From the NCBI GenBank assembly GCA_963931865.1, contig OZ007517.1:2360164-2424163 (forward strand): a stretch of 64,000 bases of DNA, in the 5' to 3' direction. Positions within the stretch are counted from its first letter, which is position 1. Each line of letters begins with the position of its first letter. Origin of the DNA: Axinella damicornis (lineage: Eukaryota; Porifera; Demospongiae; Axinellida; Axinellidae). The translations under genes were made by a program, and so were the position numbers. The notes beneath the pieces are model-generated. The model saw only the letters and a list, made by a program, of their open reading frames with translations. It had not been told where the DNA came from and did not search any database. Positions 34,766-46,006 of the stretch are shown piece by piece.

Positions 34766-36286
34766 TGAGGACCATGCTCGATCGAGTCATGATCGTCAGC
34801 AAATGGGGAAGGCAAGAACTTATTTCAGCATGTTTCAGCACTCACAACTTAGCCAGCATAGTGAGTTTCGGCATGTGAGCTACAGCGATCACACCTGTGT
34901 GGCAGAATCTTTGTGGGGCCTTCGTAAGAGCTGTGTAGCCTTGTTCCCAGGCTCTCGTTCTCAGAAGGGAGAAGAGAGCCTAGTAACATTGGGGGAGGGG
35001 GGGGGGGGGGGGGGGGGGGGGAGGGGGTTAAACCATGGACTTCCGCCGCAAGGATTCTCGCGGAACCAATCAGATAGCAGAACGAAAACACCTGAACATG
35101 TGACTATTTTGTAGGCGTGTTTACCTTCACTGCCGTGCTAACGCACGAATTGTGGAAATGAGCGTCAAGGACGAAGTACCCCTCAAAGGTTGGGCTGATC
35201 CCGCAAACAAACCGAAGTGAACAGCGCTCTAAGACCAGTGGCTGTCTTGCACATCTGTCATCTGCCTTTTACTCTCTCATCGTCTGTCACCGCTTATGGG
35301 ATCGACGGTTTGCAAGGTGAGTTTGCTTGTAGCTAAGAAGTGTCTCGGATCTCTACAAAGTCGGGGATGCCTTGAGAACGAAGAGTAATATTTCGAATAG
35401 CATGTTACTGATTTGCGACACTACCACAAAAGTAGGAGCATCCTTTGTTTATGACATGAATGATCATGCGCCGGAAGTCAACGGTTTGACCCCCCCCCCC
35501 CCCCCCCCCCCCCCAATGTTACCAGGCTCTCTTCTCCCTTCCGAGAACGAGAACCTGGGAACGAGGCTAAGAGCTGTGCTGGCAACAATCTTCACAGAGA
35601 GCAATCAAGCAATGGCGGCCGACGGCACAACAAACATGTAGCTAGCTCGTACCGTTGTGGAGTTACAGCAGCACAAAATTGGCAATACCACCAGAGTCTT
35701 GTAGCTAGTTAGCTACTTGAAAGGGTTGTCACCTATTATTTGCACATGGCTAGAATCTCCAAGACCTGTTCTCATGCTGGAAGTTACTGCACGCTTGTAA
35801 CTTGTATCGTTGTGGAGTTATGGCAGCACAAAAATTGGCCACGCCATCCGAATCTTCCAACTTTGTCTCTGTAGCTAGTCACCAGAGTAGTTCCAAAATG
35901 AAAGGTGATGATGTCATGATCACCTCCACAAAGGCATGTTGATAACACCTTGCGTTTATGAACTACAGCATCCAAACCTAACACCCTTCCGAGGCGCTTG
36001 CTAATGTGCCATGTTTGACTCCTTTTGCTTCCAGTCTGCATGGCAGTCTTATGATCACAAATGTTCACTTTCCACCCAGAGACCTGATATCCAGTCGTAC
36101 TTTTCCATTCTGTGCCTCGCTCGGAGCATCCCAGAAGTATACACCCTCAAAACGCATGGCCATCTTGCGACTTCAGGTTGACCGTACTCACTCACACTTT
36201 TGCATAATTAATCGTGGCCGACCTCCTCTGATCTGAGCTCGTTCCAACATGAACCATCTCACAAGTAGAGGGAAGCTTGAACCAGC

Positions 36287-36577
36287 TGGAGAGATCAGAA
36301 TGGCTTACATTCTGTGCAGATCCACTACATCGGGTATGAAGACCGGTTTGACGAATGGAGAGAGAAAGAACTCGAGGACTGGAAGGATGCTGAACACGTG
36401 GGCAACAATTGGAAACGGCTAGAGCTCTACCAGCCTTTCAACCTGCACCAAGAACTTGATTATCAGATAAAATCGGGTCAGATTCACAAGACGAAATCCA
36501 TTGAAGAGTTTGATGAAGAGGAAGGACTTGCTATTACTTCCCAAAAGGGAGGATACATATTAGATTTTAAGCCATAG
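36287..36577 (+). CDS. Chromo-barrel/Tudor-knot-like ORF, unit 3
   Basis: The frame opens after a stop at 36278-36280 and reads WRDQNGLHSVQIHYIGYEDR, then FDEWREKELEDWKD, and an acidic tail ending GGYILDFKP and TAG. The HYIGYxxRFDEW pattern is the core of chromo-barrel or Tudor-knot domains, which bind methyl-lysine or nucleic acid. A CAG acceptor at 36283-36285 would make this a terminal exon; there is no in-frame ATG before the motif. It may come from a domesticated or transposon-carried gene caught in the array. It is identical in sequence to the unit 4 copy as far as I can read. Confidence 0.5.
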   Translation, partial: WRDQNGLHSVQIHYIGYEDRFDEWREKELEDWKDAEHVGNNWKRLELYQPFNLHQELDYQIKSGQIHKTKSIEEFDEEEGLAITSQKGGYILDFKP

Positions 36578-36792
36578 ACAAAGTCCAAAGGTTTCTTAGC
36601 AGTGTAGCTAGCTACTTGAACAGTGCATGATACGTATCTCAATGCAGCTGAAGCTGTAAACCCCCCTCAAACTATATACTAACAAGTTCCTACAACTTCC
36701 AGCAATTCAACAGTGGGGTAAAGTTTTTCTTTACGCATTCATAATTGGATGTAACAAGATGTGGATTTGCCTCCATTGATACCTGTGCTTAA

Positions 36793-37608
36793 GGTAGGAA
36801 GCACGGCATCGGCGAAATCGCGCAATTTTGCCGTGCGGTACCTTGAAGATTTGTTTGAACACTCTTTTTTTTTTTTCTTTTTTTTTTTTTAAGTAAAGAG
36901 CTATTCTGGCTTATTGAATGTAGCGATTAGCTATCTGAGTGTGAATAGCTAGGTGGAGTGAGCAGGAATGTTTGTGGGTCTGCTGAAGTGGCCGAAGAAC
37001 AGCCTGGAAAGTGAACAGCCTCCGACAGCTCCCTGGCCAAGGTACTCTAGAGAGTTGACCTTTCGGCATTACAGGCCCCGCCCATTTTCGTGTTAGGGCG
37101 AATTTGGCTGGTTTGGTAGCTGGACTGGGCTGGTGAGAGGGAGTAGATGTGTGGCCAAAACTCTGTAACCGAGAGGTGAACGTGGAAAAGCATCCCTAGT
37201 TTTGCAGGGGGTAGGTTGACCTTTTGGAAACTGGCCTTGGCTTGAGTCGGTTTTAGTTGGTATGCGTGGAATTTTTTTTGAAAGCCTAGGGTAGCCAAAC
37301 CTCTGTTTTTGAGGGTGGCAGTGAGTTTTGGGCTGTAGCCTGCAAGTGAGGAGAGCAGGTGGTAAATCCATCCGTAGTTTTTGGGCCTGTTTTGTGTGTG
37401 TATTGATGATGGGGTCAGAGTGTGGGTGGGGCCTTGGAGAGGGTCCAAATTTTCAGTTTCGTAGAGGGCCTTAAAATTGAGTTTTAGGGCATTTTCAAGC
37501 AGAGGGAGCAGTTTGATGCAAAGTATTGCTGAAACTTGTGTACGCTTTGATGCTGCCCATTTATCCATCAACTTGGTTTCGGAGATCGCGGTACCCATGT
37601 TTACTACC
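36793..37608 (-). mobile_element. TTAA-flanked element with intact ORF (copy 2, 816 bp)
   Basis: Flanked by TTAA at 36789-36792 and 37609-37612. The five sister sites in the repeat array (for example 28430, 38223 and 43453) read GTGCTTAAGAACAGC without the insert. These empty sites define the ends and the 4-bp duplication exactly. The terminal inverted repeat is GGTAGGAAGCACGG against GGTAGTAAACATGG. Orientation is opposite to copy 1. Confidence 0.9.
37047..37598 (-). CDS. Uncharacterised 183-residue ORF inside TTAA element
   Basis: The ORF starts at ATG 37598-37596, 11 bp inside the element terminus, and ends in NAERSTL and a stop. It reads MGTAISETKLMDKWAASKR at the start and is rich in basic, Pro and Ser residues, with segments such as NYGWIYHLLSSLAGYSPKL and MLFHVHLSVTEFWPHIY. 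I see no DDE triad, RNase H fold motif or zinc finger, so it does not look like a transposase. The same frame exists in the copy at 9012-9984 with few residue changes and one frameshift. It may be a captured host gene piece or a chance-open frame. Function unknown. Confidence 0.5.
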   Translation of the reverse strand: MGTAISETKLMDKWAASKRTQVSAILCIKLLPLLENALKLNFKALYETENLDPLQGPTHTLTPSSIHTQNRPKNYGWIYHLLSSLAGYSPKLTATLKNRGLATLGFQKKFHAYQLKPTQAKASFQKVNLPPAKLGMLFHVHLSVTEFWPHIYSLSPAQSSYQTSQIRPNTKMGGACNAERSTL

Positions 37609-37838
37609 TTAAGAACAGCTGCATACTTAATCCTCAAATGGCCAAAAAGTGAAACACTGTAGCTACCCCCAACATATCTTAGATGAATTTAATAAAAGTC
37701 CTGCTTGACTACCATTGGTTGTTTCAGTTGTAAATGTAGCAACCAATGTCACGGTGTTTTATGTGAGCACTGTCCTTGCAGCCATGCAGGGCAACCAGTG
37801 TGGAGCTAAACAACCAGTTTGTTTTTATTTTGTTACAG

Positions 37839-37967
37839 TGTCCTGTTTTGGGGACAGCCTGTGTGCCGTACCTTTAGTTCCACCTACTGCTACTTCAGCG
37901 AGTGATTGCTGTGCACGGGCTGATGTTACACACTACGATAGTGGTACTTCGTGTGAGATGTGTCCAG
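37839..37967 (+). CDS. Cysteine-rich TB-like exon, copy 3
   Basis: A 129-nt version. Relative to copy 2 it lacks 3 nt and 9 nt in the segment before CEMCP (THYDSGTSCEMCP), both keeping the frame. Acceptor and donor are intact. It is the first of three tandem subrepeats in unit 3. Confidence 0.5.
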
Positions 37968-38452
37968 GTTTGTGCTGCATGTTTATTGCTACCTGTATGT
38001 GGAAATCATGCAAGTGTGGTATTGGCTACTTGCATTAGCTACTGTGTATGCTTGTTATTCTGACTTATGTGAGTATGCTTGTCATGACAATTGTCCTTTC
38101 TGTAAGACGCACGTGATCTGTCTGTGATTGTATCTGTGATTGATTGTATTGACAGCTCTGCTCACTGATATCACACAAATCCCAGACTAGCACAAGGGGT
38201 TTGCCTCCATTGATACCTGTGCTTAAGAACAGCTGCATACTTAATCCTCAAATGGCCAAAAAGTGAAACACTGTAGCTACCCCCAACATATCTTAGATGA
38301 ATTTAATAAAAGTCCTGCTTGACTACCATTGGTTGTTTCAGTTGTAAATGTAGCAACCAATGTCACGGTGTTTTATGTGAGCACTGTCCTTGCAGCCATG
38401 CAGGGCAACCAGTGTGGAGCTAAACAACCAGTTTGTTTTTATTTTGTTACAG

Positions 38453-38581
38453 TGTCCTGTTTTGGGGACAGCCTGTGTGCCATACCTTTAGTTCCACCTA
38501 CTGCTACTTCAGCGAGTGATTGCTGTGCACGGGCTGATGTTACACACTACGATAGTGGTACTTCGTGTGAGATGTGTCCAG
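38453..38581 (+). CDS. Cysteine-rich TB-like exon, copy 4
   Basis: 129 nt, second subrepeat of unit 3. It differs from copy 3 by one residue (CAIPLVPP for CAVPLVPP). Frame and splice sites are intact. Confidence 0.5.
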
Positions 38582-39109
38582 GTTTGTGCTGCATGTTTAT
38601 TGCTACCTGTATGTGGAAATCATGCAAGTGTGGTATTGGCTACTTGCATTAGCTACTGTGTATGCTTGTTATTCTGACTTATGTGAGTATGCTTGTCATG
38701 ACTTAATTGTCCTTTCTGTAAGACGCACGTGATCTGTCTGTGATTGTATCTGTGATTGATTGTATTGATGGCTCTGCTCACTGATATCACACAAATCCCA
38801 GACTAGCACAAGGGGTAAGGTTTTTCTTTACGCATTCATAATTGGATGTAACAAGATGTGGATTTGCCTCCATTGATACCTGTGCTTAAGAACAGCTGCA
38901 TACTTAATCCTCAAATCGCCAAAAAGTGAAACACTGTAGCTACCCCCAACATATCTTACTAGATGAATTTAATAAAAGACTACCATTGGTTGTTTCAGTT
39001 GTAAATGTAGCAACCTATGTCACGGTGTTTTATGTGAGCACTGTCCTTGCAGCCATGCAGGGCAACCAGTGTGGAGCTAAACAACCAGTTTGTTTTTATT
39101 TTGTTACAG

Positions 39110-39238
39110 TGTCCTGTTTTGGGGACAGCCTGTGTGCCGTACCTTTAGTTCCACCTACTGCTACTTCAGCGAGTGATTGCTGTGCACGGGCTGATGTTAC
39201 ACACTACGATAGTGGTACTTCATGTGAGATGTGTCCAG
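39110..39238 (+). CDS. Cysteine-rich TB-like exon, copy 5
   Basis: 129 nt, third subrepeat of unit 3. The encoded residues are the same as copy 3. Upstream, the candidate mini-exon reads CKCSNLCHG instead of CKCSNQCHG. Confidence 0.5.
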
Positions 39239-41120
39239 GTTTGTGCTGCATGTTTATTGCTACCTGTATGTGGAAATCATGCAAGTGTGGTATTGGCTAC
39301 TTGCATTAGCTACTGTGTATGCTTGTTATTGTCTTTCATTCTGACTTATGTGAGTATGCTTGTCATGACAATTGTCCTTTCTGTAAGACGCACGTGATCT
39401 GTCTGTGATTGTATCTGTGATGATCGTATTGACAGCTCTGCTCACTGATATCACACAAGTCCCAGACTAGCACAATCGGTATTGAGCTAGTCATACTTAC
39501 ACAAGACAAGCACGACTTCATGGGATCAATTCCTCCCCAACCTCCCTTTTCAGTTTCTTTTGCACACTTGCACAGATTGAAGGCCAAAATATTATAGGTT
39601 GTGCACTGCAAATGGTTCCCCAAACTACAACCCATGCTAATTCTAAGAATGCAGTGCTTGAAGACTTCAGTGGGAGTTAGCATTGGATGAGGTCGCATAG
39701 GAATTATTTAGGAAGTGGATACTTCTCAGTGTTTAGTTATGTCATACTTACACACAACAAGCACGACTACATGGGATCAAATCCATGCAGCAATTCCTCC
39801 CTTTTCATTATCATTTGCATGCTTGCAACCAACAAGGTGTGCAGGCAAGCATTGCTGGGTTTTGCTTAACCAGCTTCATGGCAACGTGACCACTTGCATA
39901 GCGGTTACGTTGCCATGAAGCTGGTTAAGCCATCGTCAGGCCACCCTTTCCCACATTTGAGTTCAAACCATCACCGCACTGCCGCACGCGACCTGACTCA
40001 GCATTATCAGATTACCACGGACTTCCCAAAGCTTAGCGAACACCAGCATTCATTACTGCGCACTGCAGATCAGCTAGTGCAGCTGGTTAGCATTGCGGAA
40101 CGTGCCGCCTGTATACGTAATTTTAGGGTTAAATACATTATTCCGTCACATGACCGAAATACGCATAGTTTTCAATAATGAGTGGGCGTTTCCAATGCCT
40201 ACGTCGTGTAGATATCTATGGTGTAACTTGAGTGAGCTCTGTTTTGAGAACAGTGTGTGTGACCAACCTGCGTATACGATTACAGTCATTTTGGGTATTT
40301 ATCAAAGACTACGAGCATCAACAATGCTACCTTTACATGTCCTGCAGAGCATGCACACAGTGAGGCAGCATATCATGACGTACTACAGACTGCTTTCAGC
40401 TAGCAGTCATGTGCACGTTGTGCAAAGCACATAGTGTGCTGGACCAGTACATGTGCAGCATGCATTATAACTTGCCTGCCAGAGCACTTCAGCCAGCCTG
40501 ACTCACAGTTGCTGTGTTGTGCATATCACTGTGTGTAGCTACTTCTCTGTGGCCTGGGGTTAATGTGTCTGTTGTTCAATATCAGATCATGACGATGTAG
40601 CTAGTCAGAATCTTGGTAGGCGATTCCTATAGGAAGTTAAACATTAATTGTTTACATTATATGATTACACGGCACACTGATATACGCCTTTACGACATCA
40701 TCTTTGAGTGTTTCCTGGCCACCCAGTGTCGCAAAAAAGCATCACAAAAGTACCACACCAGGAAGTCACCAAATCGGTTTCTTCTTCAGATGGGCTAGTT
40801 CAAATTGCTTGACTCTCTCACGACGGTTTGTGTACAGAACAGCAGCATTTTACACTGAGCCAGCTAGTGTACAACCCCATCACCGTTTTTCACAACTTTG
40901 AAGTGTCATGAGGTGCTTGAAACCACTCCCTCAAGGACCCATGGCAATGCCATTTTCTTCAATTGTATGCGAGGGGCAACCACACTCCTGGTAGCTGCTG
41001 GTTTGCAACTCGCGGCCGCGCATGCTGAGGTATTGCAGCTCATTCCAATTAACACACATGTCTTTCTTTCTTTCTTTGTTGCCTCCGCTTCGGGAGAGTA
41101 CCGCCAGGTTGCGGACAAAG

Positions 41121-41438
41121 TTAGGGACTGTTGAGCAGGATTTCTGCACGTAGGACTTTGAGCTCGGTGATGAAGTTGCTGGCAAACTCTTGGAATTCTA
41201 TGTCGTCTATCCACGGTATTCCGAGCAGGGTTAATGTGAAGGCCGTCGGGTCACATTCCGGATCAGGGACGAGGGAGTCTAGCGCGGGGATCAGATCTTG
41301 TAGCAGCTGTTTTTGTCTCCGTTCAAGGGCGGGGCATGTAGCCAAGAAGTGGGTGGGATCCTCGATCCCCTGCGCACAGAGCCTGCAGGTGGAGGAGCCA
41401 ACTTCAAGCTCACCTCTTCTCATGTCACGTGAGGTCAC
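41121..41438 (-). pseudogene. LINE ORF2 C-terminal fragment with zinc knuckle, unit 4
   Basis: As in unit 3, with few substitutions; TCRLCAQGIEDPTHFLATCP is intact. Confidence 0.65.
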
Positions 41439-42951
41439 TGAGGACCATACTCGATCGAGTCATGATCGTCAGCAAATGGGGAAGGCAAGAACTTATTTCA
41501 GCATGTTTCAGCACTCACAACTTAGCCAGCATAGTGAGTTTCGGCATGTGAGCTACAGCGATCACACCTGTGTGGTCAGAATCTTTGTGGGGCCTTCGTA
41601 AGAGCTGTGTAGCCTTGTTCCCAGGCTCTCGTTCTCAGAAGGGAGAAGAGAGCCTAGTAACATTGGGGGAGGGGGGGGGGGGGGGGGGGGGAGGGGGTTA
41701 AACCATGGACTTCCGCCGCAAGGATTCTCGCGGAACCAATCAGATAGCAGAACGAAAACACCTGAACATGTGACTATTTTGTAGGCGTGTTTACCTTCAC
41801 TGCCGTGCTAACGCACGAATTGTGGAAATGAGCGTCAAGGACGAAGTACCCCTCAAAGGTTGGGCTGATCCCGCAAACAAACCGAAGTGAACAGCGCTCT
41901 AAGACCAGTGGCTGTCTCGCACATCTGTCATCTGCCTTTTACTCTCTCATCGTCTGTCACCGCTTATGGGATCGACGGTTTGCAAGGTGAGTTTGCTTTT
42001 AGCTAAGAAGTGTCTCGGATCTCTACAAAGTCGGGGATGCCTTGAGAACGAAGAGTAATATTTCGAATAGCATGTTACTGATTTGCGACACTACCACAAA
42101 AGTAGGAGCATCCTTTGTTTATGACATGAATGATCATGCGCCGGAAGTCAACGGTTTGACCCCCCCAATGTTACCAGGCTCTCATCTCCCTTCCGAGAAC
42201 GAGAACCTGGGAACGAGGCTAAGAGCTGTGCTGGCAACAATCTTCACAGAGAGCAATCAAGCAATATGGCGGCCGACGGCACAACAAACATGTAGCTAGC
42301 TCGTACCGTTGTGGAGTTACAGCAGCACAAAATTGGCAATACCACCAGAGTCCTGTAGCTAGTTAGCTACTTGAAAGGGTTGTCACCTATTATTTGCACA
42401 TGGCTAGAATCTCCAAGACCTGTTCTCATGCTGGAAGTTACTGCACGCTTGTAACTTGTATCGTTGTGGAGTTATGGCAGCACAAAAATTGGCCACGCCA
42501 TCCGAATCTTCCAACTTTGTCTCTGTAGCTAGTCACCAGAGTAGTTCCAAAATGAAAGGTGATGATGTCATGATCACCCCCACAAAGGCATGTTGATAAC
42601 ACCTTGCGTTTATGAACTACAGCATCCAAACCTAACACCCTTCCGAGGCGCTTGCTAATGTGCCATGTTTGACTCCTTTTGCTTCCAGTCTGCATGGCAG
42701 TCTTATGATCACAAATGTTCACAATCCGACACCTTTCCACCCAGAGACCTGATATCCAGTCGTACTTTTCCTTTCTGTGCCTCGCTCGGATCATCCCAGA
42801 AGTATACACCCTCAAAACGCATGGCCATCTTGCGACTTCAGGTTGACCGTACTCACTCACACTTTTGCATAATTAATCGTGGCCGACCTCCTCTGATCTG
42901 AGCTCGTTCCAACATGAACCATCTCACAAGTAGAGGGAAGCTTGAACCAGC

Positions 42952-43242
42952 TGGAGAGATCAGAATGGCTTACATTCTGTGCAGATCCACTACATCGGGT
43001 ATGAAGACCGGTTTGACGAATGGAGAGAGAAAGAACTCGAGGACTGGAAGGATGCTGAACACGTGGGCAACAATTGGAAACGGCTAGAGCTCTACCAGCC
43101 TTTCAACCTGCACCAAGAACTTGATTATCAGATAAAATCGGGTCAGATTCACAAGACGAAATCCATTGAAGAGTTTGATGAAGAGGAAGGACTTGCTATT
43201 ACTTCCCAAAAGGGAGGATACATATTAGATTTTAAGCCATAG
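42952..43242 (+). CDS. Chromo-barrel/Tudor-knot-like ORF, unit 4
   Basis: Same ORF and context as at 36287-36577, with the same residues. Recent unit duplication explains the identity, so it is not independent evidence of selection. Confidence 0.5.
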   Translation, partial: WRDQNGLHSVQIHYIGYEDRFDEWREKELEDWKDAEHVGNNWKRLELYQPFNLHQELDYQIKSGQIHKTKSIEEFDEEEGLAITSQKGGYILDFKP

Positions 43243-43683
43243 ACAAAGTCCAAAGGTTTCTTAGCAGTGTAGCTAGCTACTTGAACAGTGCATGATACGT
43301 ATCTCAATGCAGCTGAAGCTGTAAACCCCCCTCAAACTATATACTAACAAGTTCCTACAACTTCCAGCAATTCAACAGTGGGGTAAAGTTTTTCTTTACG
43401 CATTCATAATTGGATGTAACAAGATGTGGATTTGCCTCCATTGATACCTGTGCTTAAGAACAGCTGCATACTTAATCCTCAAATGGCCAAAAAGTGAAAC
43501 TCTGTAGCTACCCCCAACATATCTTAGATGAATTTAATAAAAGTCCTGCTTGACTACCATTGGTTGTTTCAGTTGTAAATGTAGCAACCAATGTCACGGT
43601 GTTTTATGTGAGCACTGTCCTTGCAGTCATGCAGGGCAACCAGTGTGGAGCTAAACAACCAGTTTGTTTTTATTTTGTTACAG

Positions 43684-43812
43684 TGTCCTGTTTTGGGGAC
43701 AGCCTGTGTGCCGTACCTTTAGTTCCACCTACTGCTACTTCAGCGAGTGATTGCTGTGCACGGGCTGATGTTACACACTACGATAGTGGTACTTCGTGTG
43801 AGATGTGTCCAG
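43684..43812 (+). CDS. Cysteine-rich TB-like exon, copy 6
   Basis: 129 nt, first subrepeat of unit 4, with acceptor TGTTACAG and donor GTTTGT. The residues match copy 3. Confidence 0.5.
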
Positions 43813-44296
43813 GTTTGTGCTGCATGTTTATTGCTACCTGTATGTGGAAATCATGCAAGTGTGGTATTGGCTACTTGCATTAGCTACTGTGTATGCTTGT
43901 TATTGTCTTTCATTCTGACTTATGTGAGTATGCTTGTCATGACAATTGTCCTTTCTGTAAGACGCACGTGATCTGTCTGTGATTGTATCTGTGATTGATT
44001 GTATTGACAGCTCTGCTCACTGATATCACACAAATCCCAGACTAGCACAAGGGTTTGCCTCCATTGATACCTGTGCTTAAGAACAGCTGCATACTTAATC
44101 CTCAAATGGCCAAAAAGTGAAACACTGTAGCTACCCCCAACATATCTTAGATGAATTCCTGCTTGACTACCATTGGTTGTTTCAGTTGTAAATGTAGCAA
44201 CCAATGTCACGGTGTTTTATGTGAGCACTGTCCTTGCAGCCATGCAGGGCAACCAGTGTGGAGCTAAACAACCAGTTTGTTTTTATTTTGTTACAG

Positions 44297-44425
44297 TGTC
44301 CTGTTTTGGGGACAGCCTGTGTGCCGTACCTTTAGTTCCACCTACTGCTACTTCAGTGAGTGGTTGCTGTGCACGGGCTGATGTTACACACTACGATAGT
44401 GGTACTTCGTGTGAGATGTGTCCAG
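44297..44425 (+). CDS. Cysteine-rich TB-like exon, copy 7
   Basis: 129 nt, second subrepeat of unit 4. SASDCC of its sisters becomes SVSGCC, keeping the paired cysteines. It is the copy nearest the ITIH exons, 1.6 kb upstream on the same strand; a link between the two is not shown. Confidence 0.5.
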
Positions 44426-44944
44426 GTTTGTGCTGCATGTTTATTGCTACCTGTATGTGGAAATCATGCAAGTGTGGTATTGGCTACTTGCATTAGCTAC
44501 TGTGTATGCTTGTTATTCTGACTTATGTGAGTATGCTTGTCATGACAATTGTCCTTTCTGTAAGACGCACGTGATCTGTCTGTGATTGTATCTGTGATGA
44601 TCGTATTGACAGCTCTGCTCACTGATATCACACAAGTCCCAGACTAGCACAATCGGTGTTGAGCTATTCATACTTACACAAGACAAGCACGACTTCATTG
44701 GATCAATTCCTCCCCAACCTCCCTTTTCAGTTTCTTTTGCACACTTGCACAGATTGAAGGCCAAAATATTATAGGTTGTGCACTGCAAATGGTTCCCCAA
44801 ACTACAACCCATGCTAATTCTATGAATGCAGTGCTTGAAGACTTCAGTGGGAGTTAGCATTGGATGAGGCCGCATAGGAATTATTTAGGAAGTGGATACT
44901 TCTCAGTGTTCAGTTATGTCATACTTACACACAACAAGCACGAC

Positions 44945-45081
44945 TAGTCTCGCAGGCCACGAGTTAAATTGAAATAGAACAATGCGCCAGCATTCCGGCG
45001 CACCGGAACCAAAACGCAATAGGCAGTTCGCCAGACGGATTTTTCCCCCCGCGTGCGAAAAATCGTCTGGGAACGAGACTA
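44945..45081. mobile_element. hAT-like MITE inserted in repeat unit 4
   Basis: TAGTCTCG ... CGAGACTA, 137 bp, flanked by AGCACGAC (44937-44944, 45083-45090). Units 1-3 have the uninterrupted site AAGCACGACTACATGGG, so the insertion and its 8-bp duplication are directly visible. Confidence 0.88.
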
Positions 45082-45656
45082 AAGCACGACTACATGGGAT
45101 CAAACCCATGCAGCAATTCCTCCCTTTTCATTATCATTTGCATGCTTGCAACCAACAAGGTGTGCAGGCAAGCATTGCTGGGTTTTGCTTAACCAGCTTC
45201 ATGGCAACGTGACCACTTGCATAGCGGTTACGTTGCCATGAAGCTGGTTAAGCCATCGTCAGGCCACCGTTTCCCACGTTTGAGTTCAAACCGTCACCGC
45301 ACTGCCGCACGCGACCTGACTCAGCATTACCACGGACTTCCCAAAGCCTAGTGAACGCCAGCATTCATTACTGCGCACTGCAGGACATGTAAATGCTACC
45401 TTTACATGTCCTGCAGAGCATGCACACAGTGAGGCAGCATATCATGACGTACTACAGACTGCTTTCAGCTAGCAGTCGTGTGCACGTTGTGCAAAGCACA
45501 TAGTGTGCTGGACCAGTACATGTGCAGCATGCATTATAACTTGCCTGCCAGAGCACTTCAGCCAGCCTGACTCACAGTTGCTGTGTTGTGCATATCACTG
45601 TGTGTAGCTACTTCTCTGTGGCCTGAGGTTAATGTGTCTGTTGTTCAATATCAGAC

Positions 45657-45878
45657 TTGTACACCCTTAAAGCTTCCTGTCCAATCGTATTCAAACACAC
45701 TCCTTATGCCAATCGCCATAGAAACACTATCCAACTTGTGGTCCCTCTAGCCCATTGCAACCTGTTCAATATGTTCCATCAGCGACTGAGAAATTGGAAT
45801 GTTTTCCGCTTTGATACAACTGTCCTTTCTTGTTGGTTTTTGTCCACGGCTTCAAGATTCATATTAGCTAGCTATTGA
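45657..45878 (+). pseudogene. LINE reverse transcriptase C-terminal tail fragment
   Basis: HRNTIQLVVPLAHCNLFNM then RLRNWNVF resembles the usual end of LINE ORF2 (a basic stretch, an aromatic-rich hinge, then RxWNxLP). It lies between the end of the repeat array and the ITIH exons. Only about 60 codons remain. Confidence 0.5.
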
Positions 45879-46006
45879 TAGCTATTTTCTTGCAACTGGT
45901 GCCTTCTATTGCACACAGTAAAAAGCAATAAATAAATGTTATGAGCAAGATCAAAACTACAAGGCCGAACTTCACATTATGATCTCCCCTCACAACCCAG
46001 TTACAG

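Larger units (their letters stand above)
33912..40584 (+). repeat. Tandem unit 3 of large array
   Basis: The longest unit. It contains the LINE fragment, an intact chromo-barrel ORF, the TTAA element 36793-37608, and the cysteine-rich exon block in three tandem subrepeats of about 614-657 bp, then the hairpin and ORF. Confidence 0.85.
40585..45655 (+). repeat. Tandem unit 4 of large array
   Basis: Contains the LINE fragment, an intact chromo-barrel ORF, two subrepeats of the cysteine-rich exon, the hAT-like insertion 44945-45081, and the hairpin. An internal deletion removes most of the ORF after the hairpin (about 45330-45400). Homology stops at TTCAATATCAGA. Confidence 0.85.

Noticed and set aside
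42438..42860. 140-codon minus-strand frame in array units
   Set aside because: No domain, and the frame is broken differently in each unit; treated as chance.
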